From SHZI01 sp964384525 (lineage in GTDB: Bacteria > Pseudomonadota > Gammaproteobacteria > Steroidobacterales > GCA-2729495): DNA of 47,561 nt. The position numbers were made by a program, and so were the translations under genes. The notes below the pieces were generated by a model. That model was not told the DNA's origin. It saw only the letters and a program-made list of their open reading frames with translations, and made no database searches. The stretch spans positions 1-47,561 of the forward strand of contig CAYLKO010000014.1 of the NCBI GenBank assembly GCA_964384525.1, read 5' to 3'. Of this stretch, positions 1-7,519 are shown in pieces (the stretch's first letter is position 1; the number at the start of each line of letters is the position of its first letter).

Positions 1-599
1 TCAACTACAACTACTTCAGGGACTATCGGCCTGATACCGGGCGGTATCAGGAGTCAGATCCCATTGGGTTGGGCGGTGGACTGAACACGTACCGTTATGT
101 CGGGGCTAATCCAGTACGTTGGGTAGATTCACTTGGGATGTTCACCGAAGTCCTGGTCTGGGAGCCCGTTGGCTGGGGCGAGTCATCGTTCGGACACCTG
201 TCCGTCAATATCAACGGTCAAAATTATTCCTATGGGCCGGGTGGCTGGGATCAGCGCTATCAATCTGCGGATTCGTACATTCAACGGCAGCAACAATTTC
301 GAAGCGGTGTTGGAACGATACTGAACCTGTCGGCGAGTGAAGAAGCTGAATTGGAGCGGTGCCTGCAGACCAGTACCGGCTCCTATAATTTAGTTACTGA
401 CAACTGCGGTACACCATTAAAGGATTGTCTAAGCATCATCGGCAAGGGTATTGGGTACCCGCTGTTTCCCGTTGACATCGGGAATCGTCTACTGGAGTCG
501 CCACTGTACGATGGGTCCCGATTCTATCCAGGGCCTCCGCGCGGGTTTCTGGATAGCATCCGAAGTACCACTCTGCCGAGCGCACCCTGGGCTCGTTAA
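1..599 (+). CDS. Rhs-family protein, C-terminal end with variable tip (5' truncated by window)
   Basis: The reading frame is open from base 3. It begins with the end of the Rhs repeat-associated core (NYNYFRDYRPDTGRYQESDP, then IGLGGGLNTYRYVGANP), the conserved boundary after which Rhs proteins carry a variable, often toxic, tip. The tip is about 155 residues. It contains a Gly-His pair in GESSFGHLSVNINGQNYSYG and a later Asn-Cys in YNLVTDNCGTPLKDCL. That His-before-Cys order recalls permuted papain-fold peptidases or amidases (NlpC/P60-like). This is inference from motif spacing, not a family match I can prove. Base composition looks more A+T-rich than downstream genes, as is usual for exchangeable Rhs tips. 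Rhs proteins are commonly polymorphic toxins delivered by type VI or other secretion. The delivery route here is unknown because the N-terminus is outside the window. Confidence 0.85.
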   Translation, partial: NYNYFRDYRPDTGRYQESDPIGLGGGLNTYRYVGANPVRWVDSLGMFTEVLVWEPVGWGESSFGHLSVNINGQNYSYGPGGWDQRYQSADSYIQRQQQFRSGVGTILNLSASEEAELERCLQTSTGSYNLVTDNCGTPLKDCLSIIGKGIGYPLFPVDIGNRLLESPLYDGSRFYPGPPRGFLDSIRSTTLPSAPWAR

Positions 600-614
600 C
601 AGATCGGGCTGAAG

Positions 615-947
615 GTGCGCATACTTCTTACGACGGCGATTACTCTTGCACTTTTCGCACTCATGTACTTAAGCCTCAGCCGCCATATGCTGCTGGTTGC
701 AGTGGACTCACTTCAGCTCGTTAGGGAAATTGAGTCGATCAATTCGAGCAATGAATCACTGGTGATCGCCGTTATTTCGCCGGGGGATATCTTAGAAGTT
801 ACGAAATGCAGAAATCTCAAAGACGACCAAGTTTATCGGGTGCAATTACCTGACGGAACTGATGGTTACGTCCGAAATGGTCGATTCGATTTGCGAGTTG
901 ACCCGCCATGGCAGGGCATCCTTGGGCCTAGGGTGACGTGCTATTGA
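615..947 (+). CDS. Small membrane-anchored protein, possible Rhs immunity protein
   Basis: This 110-residue protein starts at GTG 615, 15 nt after the Rhs stop. A hydrophobic segment at about residues 4-27 (ITLALFALMYLSL and flanks) should be a signal anchor or signal peptide. The C-terminal half (SPGDILEVTKCRNLKDDQVY...GYVRNG) has the short-strand, Gly-rich look of a bacterial SH3-like domain. Position immediately after an Rhs tip is where cognate immunity genes normally sit. An envelope location would suit protection against a periplasmic peptidoglycan- or peptide-cleaving toxin. That role is inferred from position only; I do not recognise a named family. Like the Rhs tip, it is less G+C-rich than the rest of the window. 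Confidence 0.6.
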   Translation: MRILLTTAITLALFALMYLSLSRHMLLVAVDSLQLVREIESINSSNESLVIAVISPGDILEVTKCRNLKDDQVYRVQLPDGTDGYVRNGRFDLRVDPPWQGILGPRVTCY

Positions 948-1124
948 CGCGCAGTGCTGACGTTGTAATGAGGCATGGCAGCCGGCGAGGCGTTGCTGGA
1001 TTTAAGGAAGCCCTGGAAAATCACCAGAAAAAGCTCTGTTCAGGATGACTTTGAAAATGGAGGTATCTGGCATTACTGGTTGTTGCGCACAGTAGGCGAT
1101 TCATGGCCCCTGTTCGTCGCTTCC

Positions 1125-1925
1125 TCAAGTCTCCCCCAACCGAAACCCATCCGCATCCCGCCACGCCGGAAACTTCTCGCGATAACGGCATAGCGCGCCG
1201 TAGTGCAGGGTGACCGTCTCCACGCCGGCTTTGTCACCAAGCTCCGCCAGCGCGTTCCCCAGAAAATCGTACACGGCGCTGTCACCGGCATAGGCAATCC
1301 CATTGCCGTCACGACCCACGCGATTGACGCCGGCCACATAGCACAGGTTTTCCACGGCGCGGGCCGGGAGCAGCGTGGTCCACGCGCTGCGTCTCGCGGC
1401 GGGCCAGTTGGCGACGTAGATCAGCAGGTCGTAGTCGTTGATGCCGCGGCTCCAGACCGGGAACCGCAGGTCGTAGCAGACGAGGGGGCAGATGCGCCAG
1501 CCGTTCAGCTCGACGATCAGGCGTTCCGTTCCCGCGGTGTAGTGTTGGTGTTCGCCGGCCATGCGGAACAGGTGGCGCTTGTCGTAATGGCGGTGGCTGC
1601 CATCGGGGCTGACCCAGAGGCAGCGGTTGAAATAGTGGCCGTCGCTCGCGATGTTCACGCTGCCGCAGAGCGTGATGCCGGTTTCGCCGGCCAGTGCGGT
1701 CATCCAGTGCAATGTGGGTCCGTACATGGGCTCGGCAAGGCCGGCGGCGTCCATCGTGAAGCCGGTGGTGAACATCTCCGGCAGGATCGCGAGATCGGTT
1801 CCGGTGGGCAGGCTGTGCAGCAGCCCGGCGAAGTGGGCGCGATTTGCGGCCGGGTCATGCCAGGCCAGCGAAGTCTGCAGCAGGCTGATGCTCAGGTCTT
1901 TCAGGTTCTGATTTGGCGCAGTCAT
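1125..1925 (-). CDS. yafV: Omega-amidase / nitrilase-family hydrolase (YafV/Nit2-like)
   Basis: This 266-residue carbon-nitrogen hydrolase has the nitrilase catalytic triad: Glu in LAILPEMFTTGF, Lys in HYDKRHLF and Cys in CPLVCYDLRFPVWSR. YafV/Nit2 enzymes hydrolyse 2-oxoglutaramate and 2-oxosuccinamate, the products left by glutamine or asparagine transaminases, and also support 2-oxo-4-methylthiobutyrate recycling. I chose the ATG at 1925 because it overlaps the TGA of the upstream aminotransferase in an ATGA arrangement, which implies translational coupling. An in-frame ATG nine bases earlier is the alternative. The partner gene supplies the matching transaminase, a well-known functional pair. 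Length is normal for the family. Confidence 0.9.
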   Translation of the reverse strand: MTAPNQNLKDLSISLLQTSLAWHDPAANRAHFAGLLHSLPTGTDLAILPEMFTTGFTMDAAGLAEPMYGPTLHWMTALAGETGITLCGSVNIASDGHYFNRCLWVSPDGSHRHYDKRHLFRMAGEHQHYTAGTERLIVELNGWRICPLVCYDLRFPVWSRGINDYDLLIYVANWPAARRSAWTTLLPARAVENLCYVAGVNRVGRDGNGIAYAGDSAVYDFLGNALAELGDKAGVETVTLHYGALCRYREKFPAWRDADGFRLGET

Positions 1926-3079
1926 AGTTGGCACAGTATTGCCGCCGCACGTTCCAGGGTTTCCGGCGCCTTGGCAAAGCAGAAGCGCAGATAGCTGCCA
2001 CCCGGCGGCTCGGCACAGAACACCGAAACCGGAATGGAGGCAACGCCGGCTTCAACGGTCAGCCGGCGCGCAAAGGCGACGTCCGGCTCATCGCTGATGG
2101 CACTGTAATCCAGCAGCTGGAAGTACGTCCCCGCCGATGGCGTGAACCGGAATCGCGACGATTCGAGCAGCTGGCAGAACCGGTCGCGCTTGCCCTGGTA
2201 GAACGCGGGCAGATCCAGATAGTGCTGTGGATCGCTCTCCAGGAAATCGGCCAATGCCCACTGCATCGGCGTGACCACGCAGAACTGCACGAACTGGTGG
2301 ACACGGCGGAACTCCGTCATCAGTGCCGCGGGCGCGACGCAGTAACCGATCTTCCAGCCGGTTGCGTGGTAAGTCTTGCCGAAGGAGGACACCACGAAGC
2401 TGCGCGCCGCCAGCTCGGGATATCGCAGCAGGCTCTCGTGCCGGCGGCCATCGAAAACCATGTGCTCGTAGACTTCGTCGCTGAGCACGAGCACGCGCGA
2501 CTCGCGTATTACATCAATCAGGCACCCGATATCGTCCGCCGACAACACCGCACCGGTCGGGTTGTGCGGCGAGTTGAGGATCAGGAGGCGGGTGCGGGCC
2601 GTGATCGCATCGCGTATCCGGTCCCAGTCGATCGAGAAATCCGGTGCGCGCAGCGGCAGGTGGATCGCGATGCCACCGGCCAGCCGAATGGCGGCATCGT
2701 AGGAGTCGTAGGCCGGGTCCAGGCACAGGACTTCATCACCGGGATGCACCACCGCCGTGATGGCGGCATACAGCGCTTCGGTGGCGCCGGAGGTGACCGT
2801 GACTTCAGTCGCCGCATCAACCTGCCGGCCATACAGGGCGGTGGTTTTCAGCGCGATCTGCTCACGGAGCACCGGCAGCCCACTCATGGGCGCGTACTGG
2901 TTGTGCCCGGCTTCCAGATGGTGGCGGACCCGGTCCAGCAGGGCAGCTGGTACCGGAAAATCGGGAAAACCCTGGGACAGGTTGATGGCCCCGTGATCTT
3001 CGGCCAGGGCGGACATGACGGTGAAGATCGTCGTGCCGGCATCCGGGAGTTTGCTGGGCAGGGGCAGGTACGCAGACAT
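1922..3079 (-). CDS. PLP-dependent aminotransferase, methionine/glutamine (YbdL/KAT) type
   Basis: This 385-residue fold-type I class I/II aminotransferase has the segment NSPHNPTGAVL, the cofactor-binding lysine in SSFGKTYHATGWKIGY, and an Arg-rich C-terminus (GSYLRFCFAKAPETLERA) for carboxylate binding. The opening GTTIFTVMSALAEDHGAINLSQGFPDFP is typical of methionine or kynurenine/glutamine aminotransferases (YbdL/CCBL). The start ATG at 3079 opens with MSAYLPLPSKLPDAG, as in the family. Longer in-frame starts would run into the opposing fleQ-like promoter region and are unlikely. With the downstream omega-amidase it would form a transaminase/omega-amidase salvage route for methionine-derived 2-oxo acids. 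Exact substrate preference cannot be read from sequence. Confidence 0.88.
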   Translation of the reverse strand: MSAYLPLPSKLPDAGTTIFTVMSALAEDHGAINLSQGFPDFPVPAALLDRVRHHLEAGHNQYAPMSGLPVLREQIALKTTALYGRQVDAATEVTVTSGATEALYAAITAVVHPGDEVLCLDPAYDSYDAAIRLAGGIAIHLPLRAPDFSIDWDRIRDAITARTRLLILNSPHNPTGAVLSADDIGCLIDVIRESRVLVLSDEVYEHMVFDGRRHESLLRYPELAARSFVVSSFGKTYHATGWKIGYCVAPAALMTEFRRVHQFVQFCVVTPMQWALADFLESDPQHYLDLPAFYQGKRDRFCQLLESSRFRFTPSAGTYFQLLDYSAISDEPDVAFARRLTVEAGVASIPVSVFCAEPPGGSYLRFCFAKAPETLERAAAILCQL

Positions 3080-3109
3080 CGATTCAGTGACGGGAAATTG
3101 GCGTTTTGT

Positions 3110-3140
3110 TTGACTTGGGTCAGTCCCGACCCCGATCATA
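3110..3140 (+). promoter_or_regulatory. Possible sigma-70 promoter for the fleQ-like gene
   Basis: TTGACT at 3110-3115 matches the -35 consensus well. A weak -10 (GATCAT, 3134-3139) lies 18 bp downstream. It sits in the 95-bp divergent region and would start transcription about 30 nt before the fleQ-like ATG at 3175. No sigma-54 or sigma-28 site is visible here, which fits a class I gene that heads the flagellar hierarchy. The -10 is poor, so this is tentative. Confidence 0.3.
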
Positions 3141-3174
3141 GCCGCAACTCCGGCGCGGCAACCCATCCACCGAC

Positions 3175-4269
3175 ATGAATTCCACCACTGAAGCGGTCTC
3201 CGTGGCATCCGCCGCGCCTTCGGACACGAAGGGGGCCGAAGCGAAGGGCGCCGGTTCGAAGCCGGTCGACCAGCCGGGCTATTTTCCCACCGGCTCGAGC
3301 AGCCGCATGACTGCCGTCCGCCGCCTGATCGAACAGGTGTCGGCCTTCACCACCAGCGTCCTGATCACCGGCGAGTCCGGCACCGGCAAGGAATGGGCAG
3401 CGCGCTATGTACACAACCTGTCACCACGGGCCGGTCATGCCTTCGTCCCGGTGAATTGCGGCGCCATTCCGGCTGATCTTCTGGAGAGTGAACTCTTCGG
3501 TCACGAGAAAGGCGCTTTCACCGGCGCGATCTCCACGCGCATCGGACGATTCGAAGCGGCGGAGGGCGGGACGCTGTTTCTGGACGAGATCGGCGACATG
3601 TGCCTGCCCATGCAGGTGAAACTGCTGCGCGTGCTGCAGGAGCGGGTCTACGAGCGGGTGGGCAGCAACCGGCCGCGGCCGTGCAATGTGCGGATCATCG
3701 CGGCGACCCACCGCAATCTCGAAGCGGCGATCACCGACGGCAGCTTTCGGGAAGACCTCTATTACCGGCTGAATGTTTTTCCGATCGAGCTGCCGTCGCT
3801 GCGCGATCGTGTTGAGGATCTGGCCGATCTGATCGCGAACATCCTCGAGCGCTGCCGCACCGCCGGCCTCACGCCGGCGAAGATCACGCCGGGCGCGGTG
3901 CGCATCCTCAAGCACTACGACTGGCCGGGCAATATCCGCGAGCTCGCCAACCTGCTGGAGCGGTTGTGCGTGCTGCACCCCGATGGGGTCGTCGACATCG
4001 CGCAATTGCCGACGCGCTACACGGCCACCGCGCCGCTGCGCGAATCCGATCGCCAGGAAGTGGCGGCCACCCAGGCCTCGGGACCGCAGCCACAGGACAT
4101 CGAACTGCCGATGGACGGCCTGCCACTCAAGGACTACCTCGAAAAGATCGAGATGGCCCTCATCCGCCGGGCATTGCACGAGGCCAACGGCGTGATCGCC
4201 CACGCCGCCGAAAAGCTCCAGGTGCGCCGCACGACGCTCGCCGAGAAAATGAAGCGCTACGCCTTGTAA
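3175..4269 (+). CDS. fleQ: FleQ-like sigma-54 activator lacking the N-terminal domain
   Basis: This 364-residue protein is homologous to FleQ, the flagellar master activator. The AAA+ domain has Walker A (GESGTGKE, about 66-73), GAFTGA (113-118) for sigma-54 contact and Walker B (GGTLFLDEIGD, 131-141). The C-terminal part (GLPLKDYLEKIE, then VRRTTLAEKMKRYAL) is the FleQ-type Fis helix-turn-helix. FleQ usually has about 490 residues with a receiver-like domain first. Here only about 45 low-complexity residues precede the ATPase, and the upstream DNA is an opposing gene, so the domain is absent rather than missed. The LFRS motif before the ATPase, used by Pseudomonas FleQ for cyclic-di-GMP, is replaced by YFPT. 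It is transcribed away from the flagellar operons and faces the HDOD-GGDEF gene. I see no Shine-Dalgarno before the ATG. Confidence 0.88.
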   Translation: MNSTTEAVSVASAAPSDTKGAEAKGAGSKPVDQPGYFPTGSSSRMTAVRRLIEQVSAFTTSVLITGESGTGKEWAARYVHNLSPRAGHAFVPVNCGAIPADLLESELFGHEKGAFTGAISTRIGRFEAAEGGTLFLDEIGDMCLPMQVKLLRVLQERVYERVGSNRPRPCNVRIIAATHRNLEAAITDGSFREDLYYRLNVFPIELPSLRDRVEDLADLIANILERCRTAGLTPAKITPGAVRILKHYDWPGNIRELANLLERLCVLHPDGVVDIAQLPTRYTATAPLRESDRQEVAATQASGPQPQDIELPMDGLPLKDYLEKIEMALIRRALHEANGVIAHAAEKLQVRRTTLAEKMKRYAL

Positions 4270-4277
4270 GTGCCGCC

Positions 4278-4300
4278 GGTTGCCTACCCCTCAGGCAACC
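4278..4300. terminator. Possible bidirectional terminator hairpin between convergent genes
   Basis: GGTTGCC (4278-4284) and GGCAACC (4294-4300) form a perfect 7-bp stem with a 9-nt loop. It sits in the 21-bp gap between the fleQ-like stop (4269) and the end of the HDOD-GGDEF gene, overlapping the latter's stop codon. Only a short T tract follows on the plus strand, so intrinsic termination would be weak. Location between convergent genes is the main support. Confidence 0.4.
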
Positions 4301-5811
4301 TTGATCGCCGCGTGGCAGGTGTACCGGTTCCGGCCATTGCGCTTCGACTCGTACAACGCGGCATCGGCAGCTGCCAGCAGGGCCTTCGGGTTGTTGAAGT
4401 CATGCTGTGAATCCAGGGTGGCAATGCCCAGCGACAAGGTGACGCTGATTGTCGTGTCATTGCCCGTGTTCACCTTCATCCCGCATATGCCCTGGCAGAT
4501 CCGGGTGCCCACCAGGTCGGCATGCGCCGCGTCAACGCCCGGCAGCAGCAGCACGAACTCGTCACCGCCATAGCGTGCGACGATGTCACTGTCGCGCAGC
4601 GATTCATCCAGCAATCCTGCCACGGCAATGAGCACGGCATCGCCCGCCTGATGCCCGAAGCTGTCGTTGACCTCCTTGAACTTGTCGACATCGACGAACA
4701 CGATGGACAGTGGCCACGCATGCTTGGCAGCCGCTTCGAACTCGCGTGCCAGTGATTCCTCGAAGTACCGGCGGTTGCAGGCCTTGGTCAAGGCATCGAG
4801 GTTGTTCTCGGTCTTGAGTTCGTTGTTTTCTTCCTCGAGCCGGCTCGTACGCCGCTGCAGGTCCTGCGATTCGTGGATCTGGTGCAGGTTGCGCACCACG
4901 AGCGTCTCGCGGGCCATGTCGGTGATGTCCTGGAGTTGCGCCGAGTCGTACAGCTCCATCTGGAACAGCTCTTCCGCCACCGGCAGCTGTTCCCTGACGA
5001 TGTCGAACATTTCCCCGAGTCGCGAGGCGGAAATCCCCAGCTTCTGTTGCACCTGCTGGCCGATGCGGCGCAGGGCAACCGGATCGTGGCCGCCGAGCCA
5101 GACATCGCTGAGCTCACCCGAAAGCTCCACGATGCGAATGAAGGGTTTTTCATTGCGGTCAGCCCCGCTGGCATTGGCATCGTGGCTGTACTGCACGGCC
5201 TCGACCAGCTTTGCCGGCATGTTCCAGATGCCGAGCAGGGCGGCGCCGATGGTGTAATGGTCGCTGCCGATGCAGTTCTGCTCATGCTGGCAGATGCGCG
5301 GGTGATCGATCTTGAAAGGCGAAATGCCGTCGTAGACTTCCGGCCAGACCTTGTCTATCACCAGCATGCCGAGATCCTGGAGCAGCGAGGCGAGAAAGGC
5401 TTCTTCGGCATCCGAGCGCATGAGTTCGGTGGCAAGCAGCTTGGCCCACGCCGACGACAGCACGGTTCGCCGCCAGTACGCCGGGAAGTCGAAGCCGCCT
5501 GTGGCGCTGTTGCGCAGGGTGCGCACCAGCGTGAAGCTAAGGGCCAGCGTCAGCGTTGCATTGAGCCCCAGGGTGATCAGCGCCTGGCGCAGGTTGGTGG
5601 TTTGGCGCCGGCGGGCATACATCGCCGAGTTGGCGATGCGCATCACCTTGGCGGCGATGGCCGGGTCGGCACTCACCGCATCGGCCACCTTGGCCAGTGC
5701 GATTTCTGGATCCTGCGCAAGCTGCAGGACTTTCATCGCCACGGCAGGTGGTGTTGGAAAGTTCGTGCAGGTCCTCAAGCGTTGCAGGATGTGGTCGGGA
5801 ACCGGGCTCAT
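4291..5811 (-). CDS. HDOD-GGDEF diguanylate cyclase
   Basis: This 506-residue protein has an N-terminal HDOD domain (about 12-215, starting FPTPPAVAMKVLQLAQDP), a middle helical region with a coiled coil (about 315-338) and a C-terminal GGDEF domain (about 340-500). The active-site motif GGDEF (415-419) is intact. An RDSD inhibitory I-site (406-409) lies at the canonical five-residue distance, so an active, feedback-controlled diguanylate cyclase is predicted. No membrane segment is seen, so it should be cytoplasmic. It is the last gene of the minus-strand run after fliA-motCD and the DUF2802 gene, where Pseudomonas would carry chemotaxis genes. This suggests cyclic-di-GMP production tied to flagellar expression; the signal sensed by HDOD is unknown. 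Confidence 0.92.
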   Translation of the reverse strand: MSPVPDHILQRLRTCTNFPTPPAVAMKVLQLAQDPEIALAKVADAVSADPAIAAKVMRIANSAMYARRRQTTNLRQALITLGLNATLTLALSFTLVRTLRNSATGGFDFPAYWRRTVLSSAWAKLLATELMRSDAEEAFLASLLQDLGMLVIDKVWPEVYDGISPFKIDHPRICQHEQNCIGSDHYTIGAALLGIWNMPAKLVEAVQYSHDANASGADRNEKPFIRIVELSGELSDVWLGGHDPVALRRIGQQVQQKLGISASRLGEMFDIVREQLPVAEELFQMELYDSAQLQDITDMARETLVVRNLHQIHESQDLQRRTSRLEEENNELKTENNLDALTKACNRRYFEESLAREFEAAAKHAWPLSIVFVDVDKFKEVNDSFGHQAGDAVLIAVAGLLDESLRDSDIVARYGGDEFVLLLPGVDAAHADLVGTRICQGICGMKVNTGNDTTISVTLSLGIATLDSQHDFNNPKALLAAADAALYESKRNGRNRYTCHAAIKVA

Positions 5812-5850
5812 CGTCTTTGCTCCGAAACTGTCAGTGGATTGTTGATGTTG

Positions 5851-6363
5851 TTAATGCAGTTCTTCCGGCTGGGCCGCTCCCTTGGTCGGTGTGGGTGGCC
5901 GACCGTACAGGGTCTGGATCAGGTGTGCTTCACCCTGGCTCAGGCTGCAGGTGTCGATCAGCTGACGCGTGGTGGCGCCATGCCGGGACAGGGCGATGGC
6001 CTGGCGCAAACCGCTGCGGGCGTTGCCGGCTGTCTGGCTGTCCTGACGCACCGACAATTGATCGACGCGCTGACGAAGCTGTGTGGCTTCGCTGGTCGCG
6101 TCGGCAAGCATCAGTTCCATGGTCTGCAGGCGGGCGCCGAGTTCTTCCAGCCCGTTGGCGAGCGTGGCCTGCTTGCGCAGCCGGTGCTGTCGGGTCAGGC
6201 GCCGGCCGAGCCACAGCGTGGCCACCGTGAGCACCACGGCCAGCAGGCCGATGGCGACAAAAGCCGGTGTGGCTGCCGGCAGGCTGATGCTGTTGAGCCA
6301 GGCAGCGCCGTCACCGAGCCATTTGCCCGGATCAGCCAGAGTGAGCTTGTCCATCCACTGCAT
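5851..6363 (-). CDS. DUF2802 family protein with one membrane segment
   Basis: This 170-residue protein has one transmembrane helix near the N-terminus (ATPAFVAIGLLAVVLTVATL), then a coiled-coil stretch (LEELGARLQTMELMLADATS and following) and the DUF2802 motif LRQAIALSRHGATTRQLIDTCSLSQGEAHLI near the C-terminus, here cited as residue types only. DUF2802 genes are often found beside flagellar, motility and chemotaxis genes in Gammaproteobacteria, but their function is unknown. Two ATGs lie close together (6369 and 6363). GAGGGG is 7 nt from the second and 1 nt from the first, so I chose 6363. It follows motD and the 63-codon gene and precedes the HDOD-GGDEF gene, probably in one transcript. 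Confidence 0.8.
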   Translation of the reverse strand: MQWMDKLTLADPGKWLGDGAAWLNSISLPAATPAFVAIGLLAVVLTVATLWLGRRLTRQHRLRKQATLANGLEELGARLQTMELMLADATSEATQLRQRVDQLSVRQDSQTAGNARSGLRQAIALSRHGATTRQLIDTCSLSQGEAHLIQTLYGRPPTPTKGAAQPEELH

Positions 6364-6397
6364 TGTCATTCCCCTCAGTTGTCTTTCACCTGGTGCT

Positions 6398-6589
6398 TCA
6401 GGCGAGATCATCGATGATGTGTGTGCGGCCATCCGCATCGGGCACGGGCGGATGGCGGGATGCGTCGTCGGATTTCCGGCCCGGCGGCTTCTCCCGACCC
6501 TGCTCCGGATCCTTCTTGCGACGCCGATCATCCGGCCGCCGCACCCAGTTGGCCGGCACCGTGGGTGTTACATGGTCGACGGGTTTCAT
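6398..6589 (-). CDS. Small highly charged protein coupled to motD, unknown function
   Basis: This 63-codon reading frame fills the space between motD and the DUF2802 gene. Its ATG overlaps the motD TGA as ATGA, and it ends 34 nt before the next start. The product begins MKPVDHVTPTVPANWVRRPD, continues with a Lys/Arg/Asp/Glu/Pro-rich disordered middle (DDRRRKKDPEQGREK) and ends in an acidic tail (THIIDDLA). There is no membrane segment or signal peptide. The coupled start, exact fit between genes and co-direction support a real gene, although a composition-biased short frame could arise by chance in such G+C-rich DNA. I recall short Pro/charged proteins at this spot in other flagellar clusters but cannot name a family. 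Confidence 0.55.
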   Translation of the reverse strand: MKPVDHVTPTVPANWVRRPDDRRRKKDPEQGREKPPGRKSDDASRHPPVPDADGRTHIIDDLA

Positions 6590-7503
6590 CCGGCTGGTAC
6601 CTCCGGCGCGACGGGCACACTGGCTGATACGGGTGCAGCTGCAGTGGCCGGCACGATGATGGCATTCGGGGCCATGACTTCGGGCGTTTCGGCGGGCTGC
6701 CCGCCCGGCCGTGGATCCGAGGCATCGGGCGGTGCGCCGAGTATCACCAGCGCCACGCGCCGGTTCTGGTTGCGGCCTGCAGGCGTGGTGTTGTCCGCCA
6801 CCGGCTGGTTTTCGCCCATGCCGGCCACCACGAGTCGCGTGGCGACGATGCCGTGGTCGGCAAACAGGCGGACGATGCGGGCGGCACGCGCCGCCGACAA
6901 TTCCCAGTTCGACGGAAACCGGGTGGTGTTGATCGGCCGATTGTCCGTATGACCCTCGACCCGGATCGGATAGGGGCGTTTCGCGAGAATGGCAGCCAGC
7001 CGTTCCAGGGTGGGCATGGCCGCTGGTTCGATGTCGGCGCTGCCGCTCGGAAACAGGATGTCGGTCTTGATCTCGACCTCGACCCAGGAGGCAGCGCGTT
7101 GCACCCGGATCATGTCCTTGTCGATCAGGATCTGCATGGCTTCTTCGAGATCGGCGGTCATCTGGTCGAGCTGCGTCTGCAGTTGGGCATCTTCGACGGG
7201 CCTGATCTCTTCAGGTGCCTTGTCGGGGAATTTGATCGCCTGGTTCGGCCTGATGGTGGCCACCGTGTCGTCACCCTTGCCCTTGGCCGGGCGGTTGCCG
7301 ACGGGCACCGGTTCCATCGTGCGTGGCGTGCCACGGAAGGCGGCGGTCAGCGAATCGGACAGCACGCGGTACTTGCCTTCATTGACGGACGACACCGCAT
7401 ACATCACCACGAAGAAGGCCAGCAGCAGTGTCACGAGGTCACCATAGGGAATGGCCCAGGCCTCGTGGTTGACGTGGTCTTCATGTTCATGTTTGCGTGC
7501 CAT
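6586..7503 (-). CDS. motD: Flagellar motor stator protein MotD (MotB family)
   Basis: This 305-residue MotB-family protein has a charged N-terminus (MARKHEHEDHVNHEAWAIPY) and a single transmembrane helix (GDLVTLLLAFFVVMYAV). The Asp in PYGDLVTLLLAFF is the conserved proton-binding residue. The OmpA-like peptidoglycan-binding domain (about 150-270) includes ILFPSGSADI, VEGHTDNRPI and NWELSAARAARIVRLF. A Pro/Ala-rich tail follows. MotD pairs with MotC to form the peptidoglycan-anchored stator, which in Pseudomonas supports swarming and torque under load. The start at 7503 was chosen because it begins with the typical MARKH sequence. Longer in-frame starts run into the motC 3' end. It lies 16 nt downstream of motC. 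Confidence 0.95.
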   Translation of the reverse strand: MARKHEHEDHVNHEAWAIPYGDLVTLLLAFFVVMYAVSSVNEGKYRVLSDSLTAAFRGTPRTMEPVPVGNRPAKGKGDDTVATIRPNQAIKFPDKAPEEIRPVEDAQLQTQLDQMTADLEEAMQILIDKDMIRVQRAASWVEVEIKTDILFPSGSADIEPAAMPTLERLAAILAKRPYPIRVEGHTDNRPINTTRFPSNWELSAARAARIVRLFADHGIVATRLVVAGMGENQPVADNTTPAGRNQNRRVALVILGAPPDASDPRPGGQPAETPEVMAPNAIIVPATAAAPVSASVPVAPEVPAG

Positions 7504-7519
7504 GGCTCTGCGATGGGGC

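Noticed and set aside
975..1193. A 72-codon plus-strand frame after the possible immunity gene
   Set aside because: It overlaps the yafV 3' end by 69 bases, has no good ribosome site and no recognisable sequence.
1203..3178. Long plus-strand open frames opposite yafV and the aminotransferase
   Set aside because: They are antisense shadows of two clearly recognisable enzymes, with compositionally biased, unrecognisable translations typical of high-G+C DNA.
4873..6417. A 514-codon plus-strand open frame opposite HDOD-GGDEF and DUF2802
   Set aside because: It spans two genes and an intergenic gap on the opposite strand; the translation has no recognisable domain.
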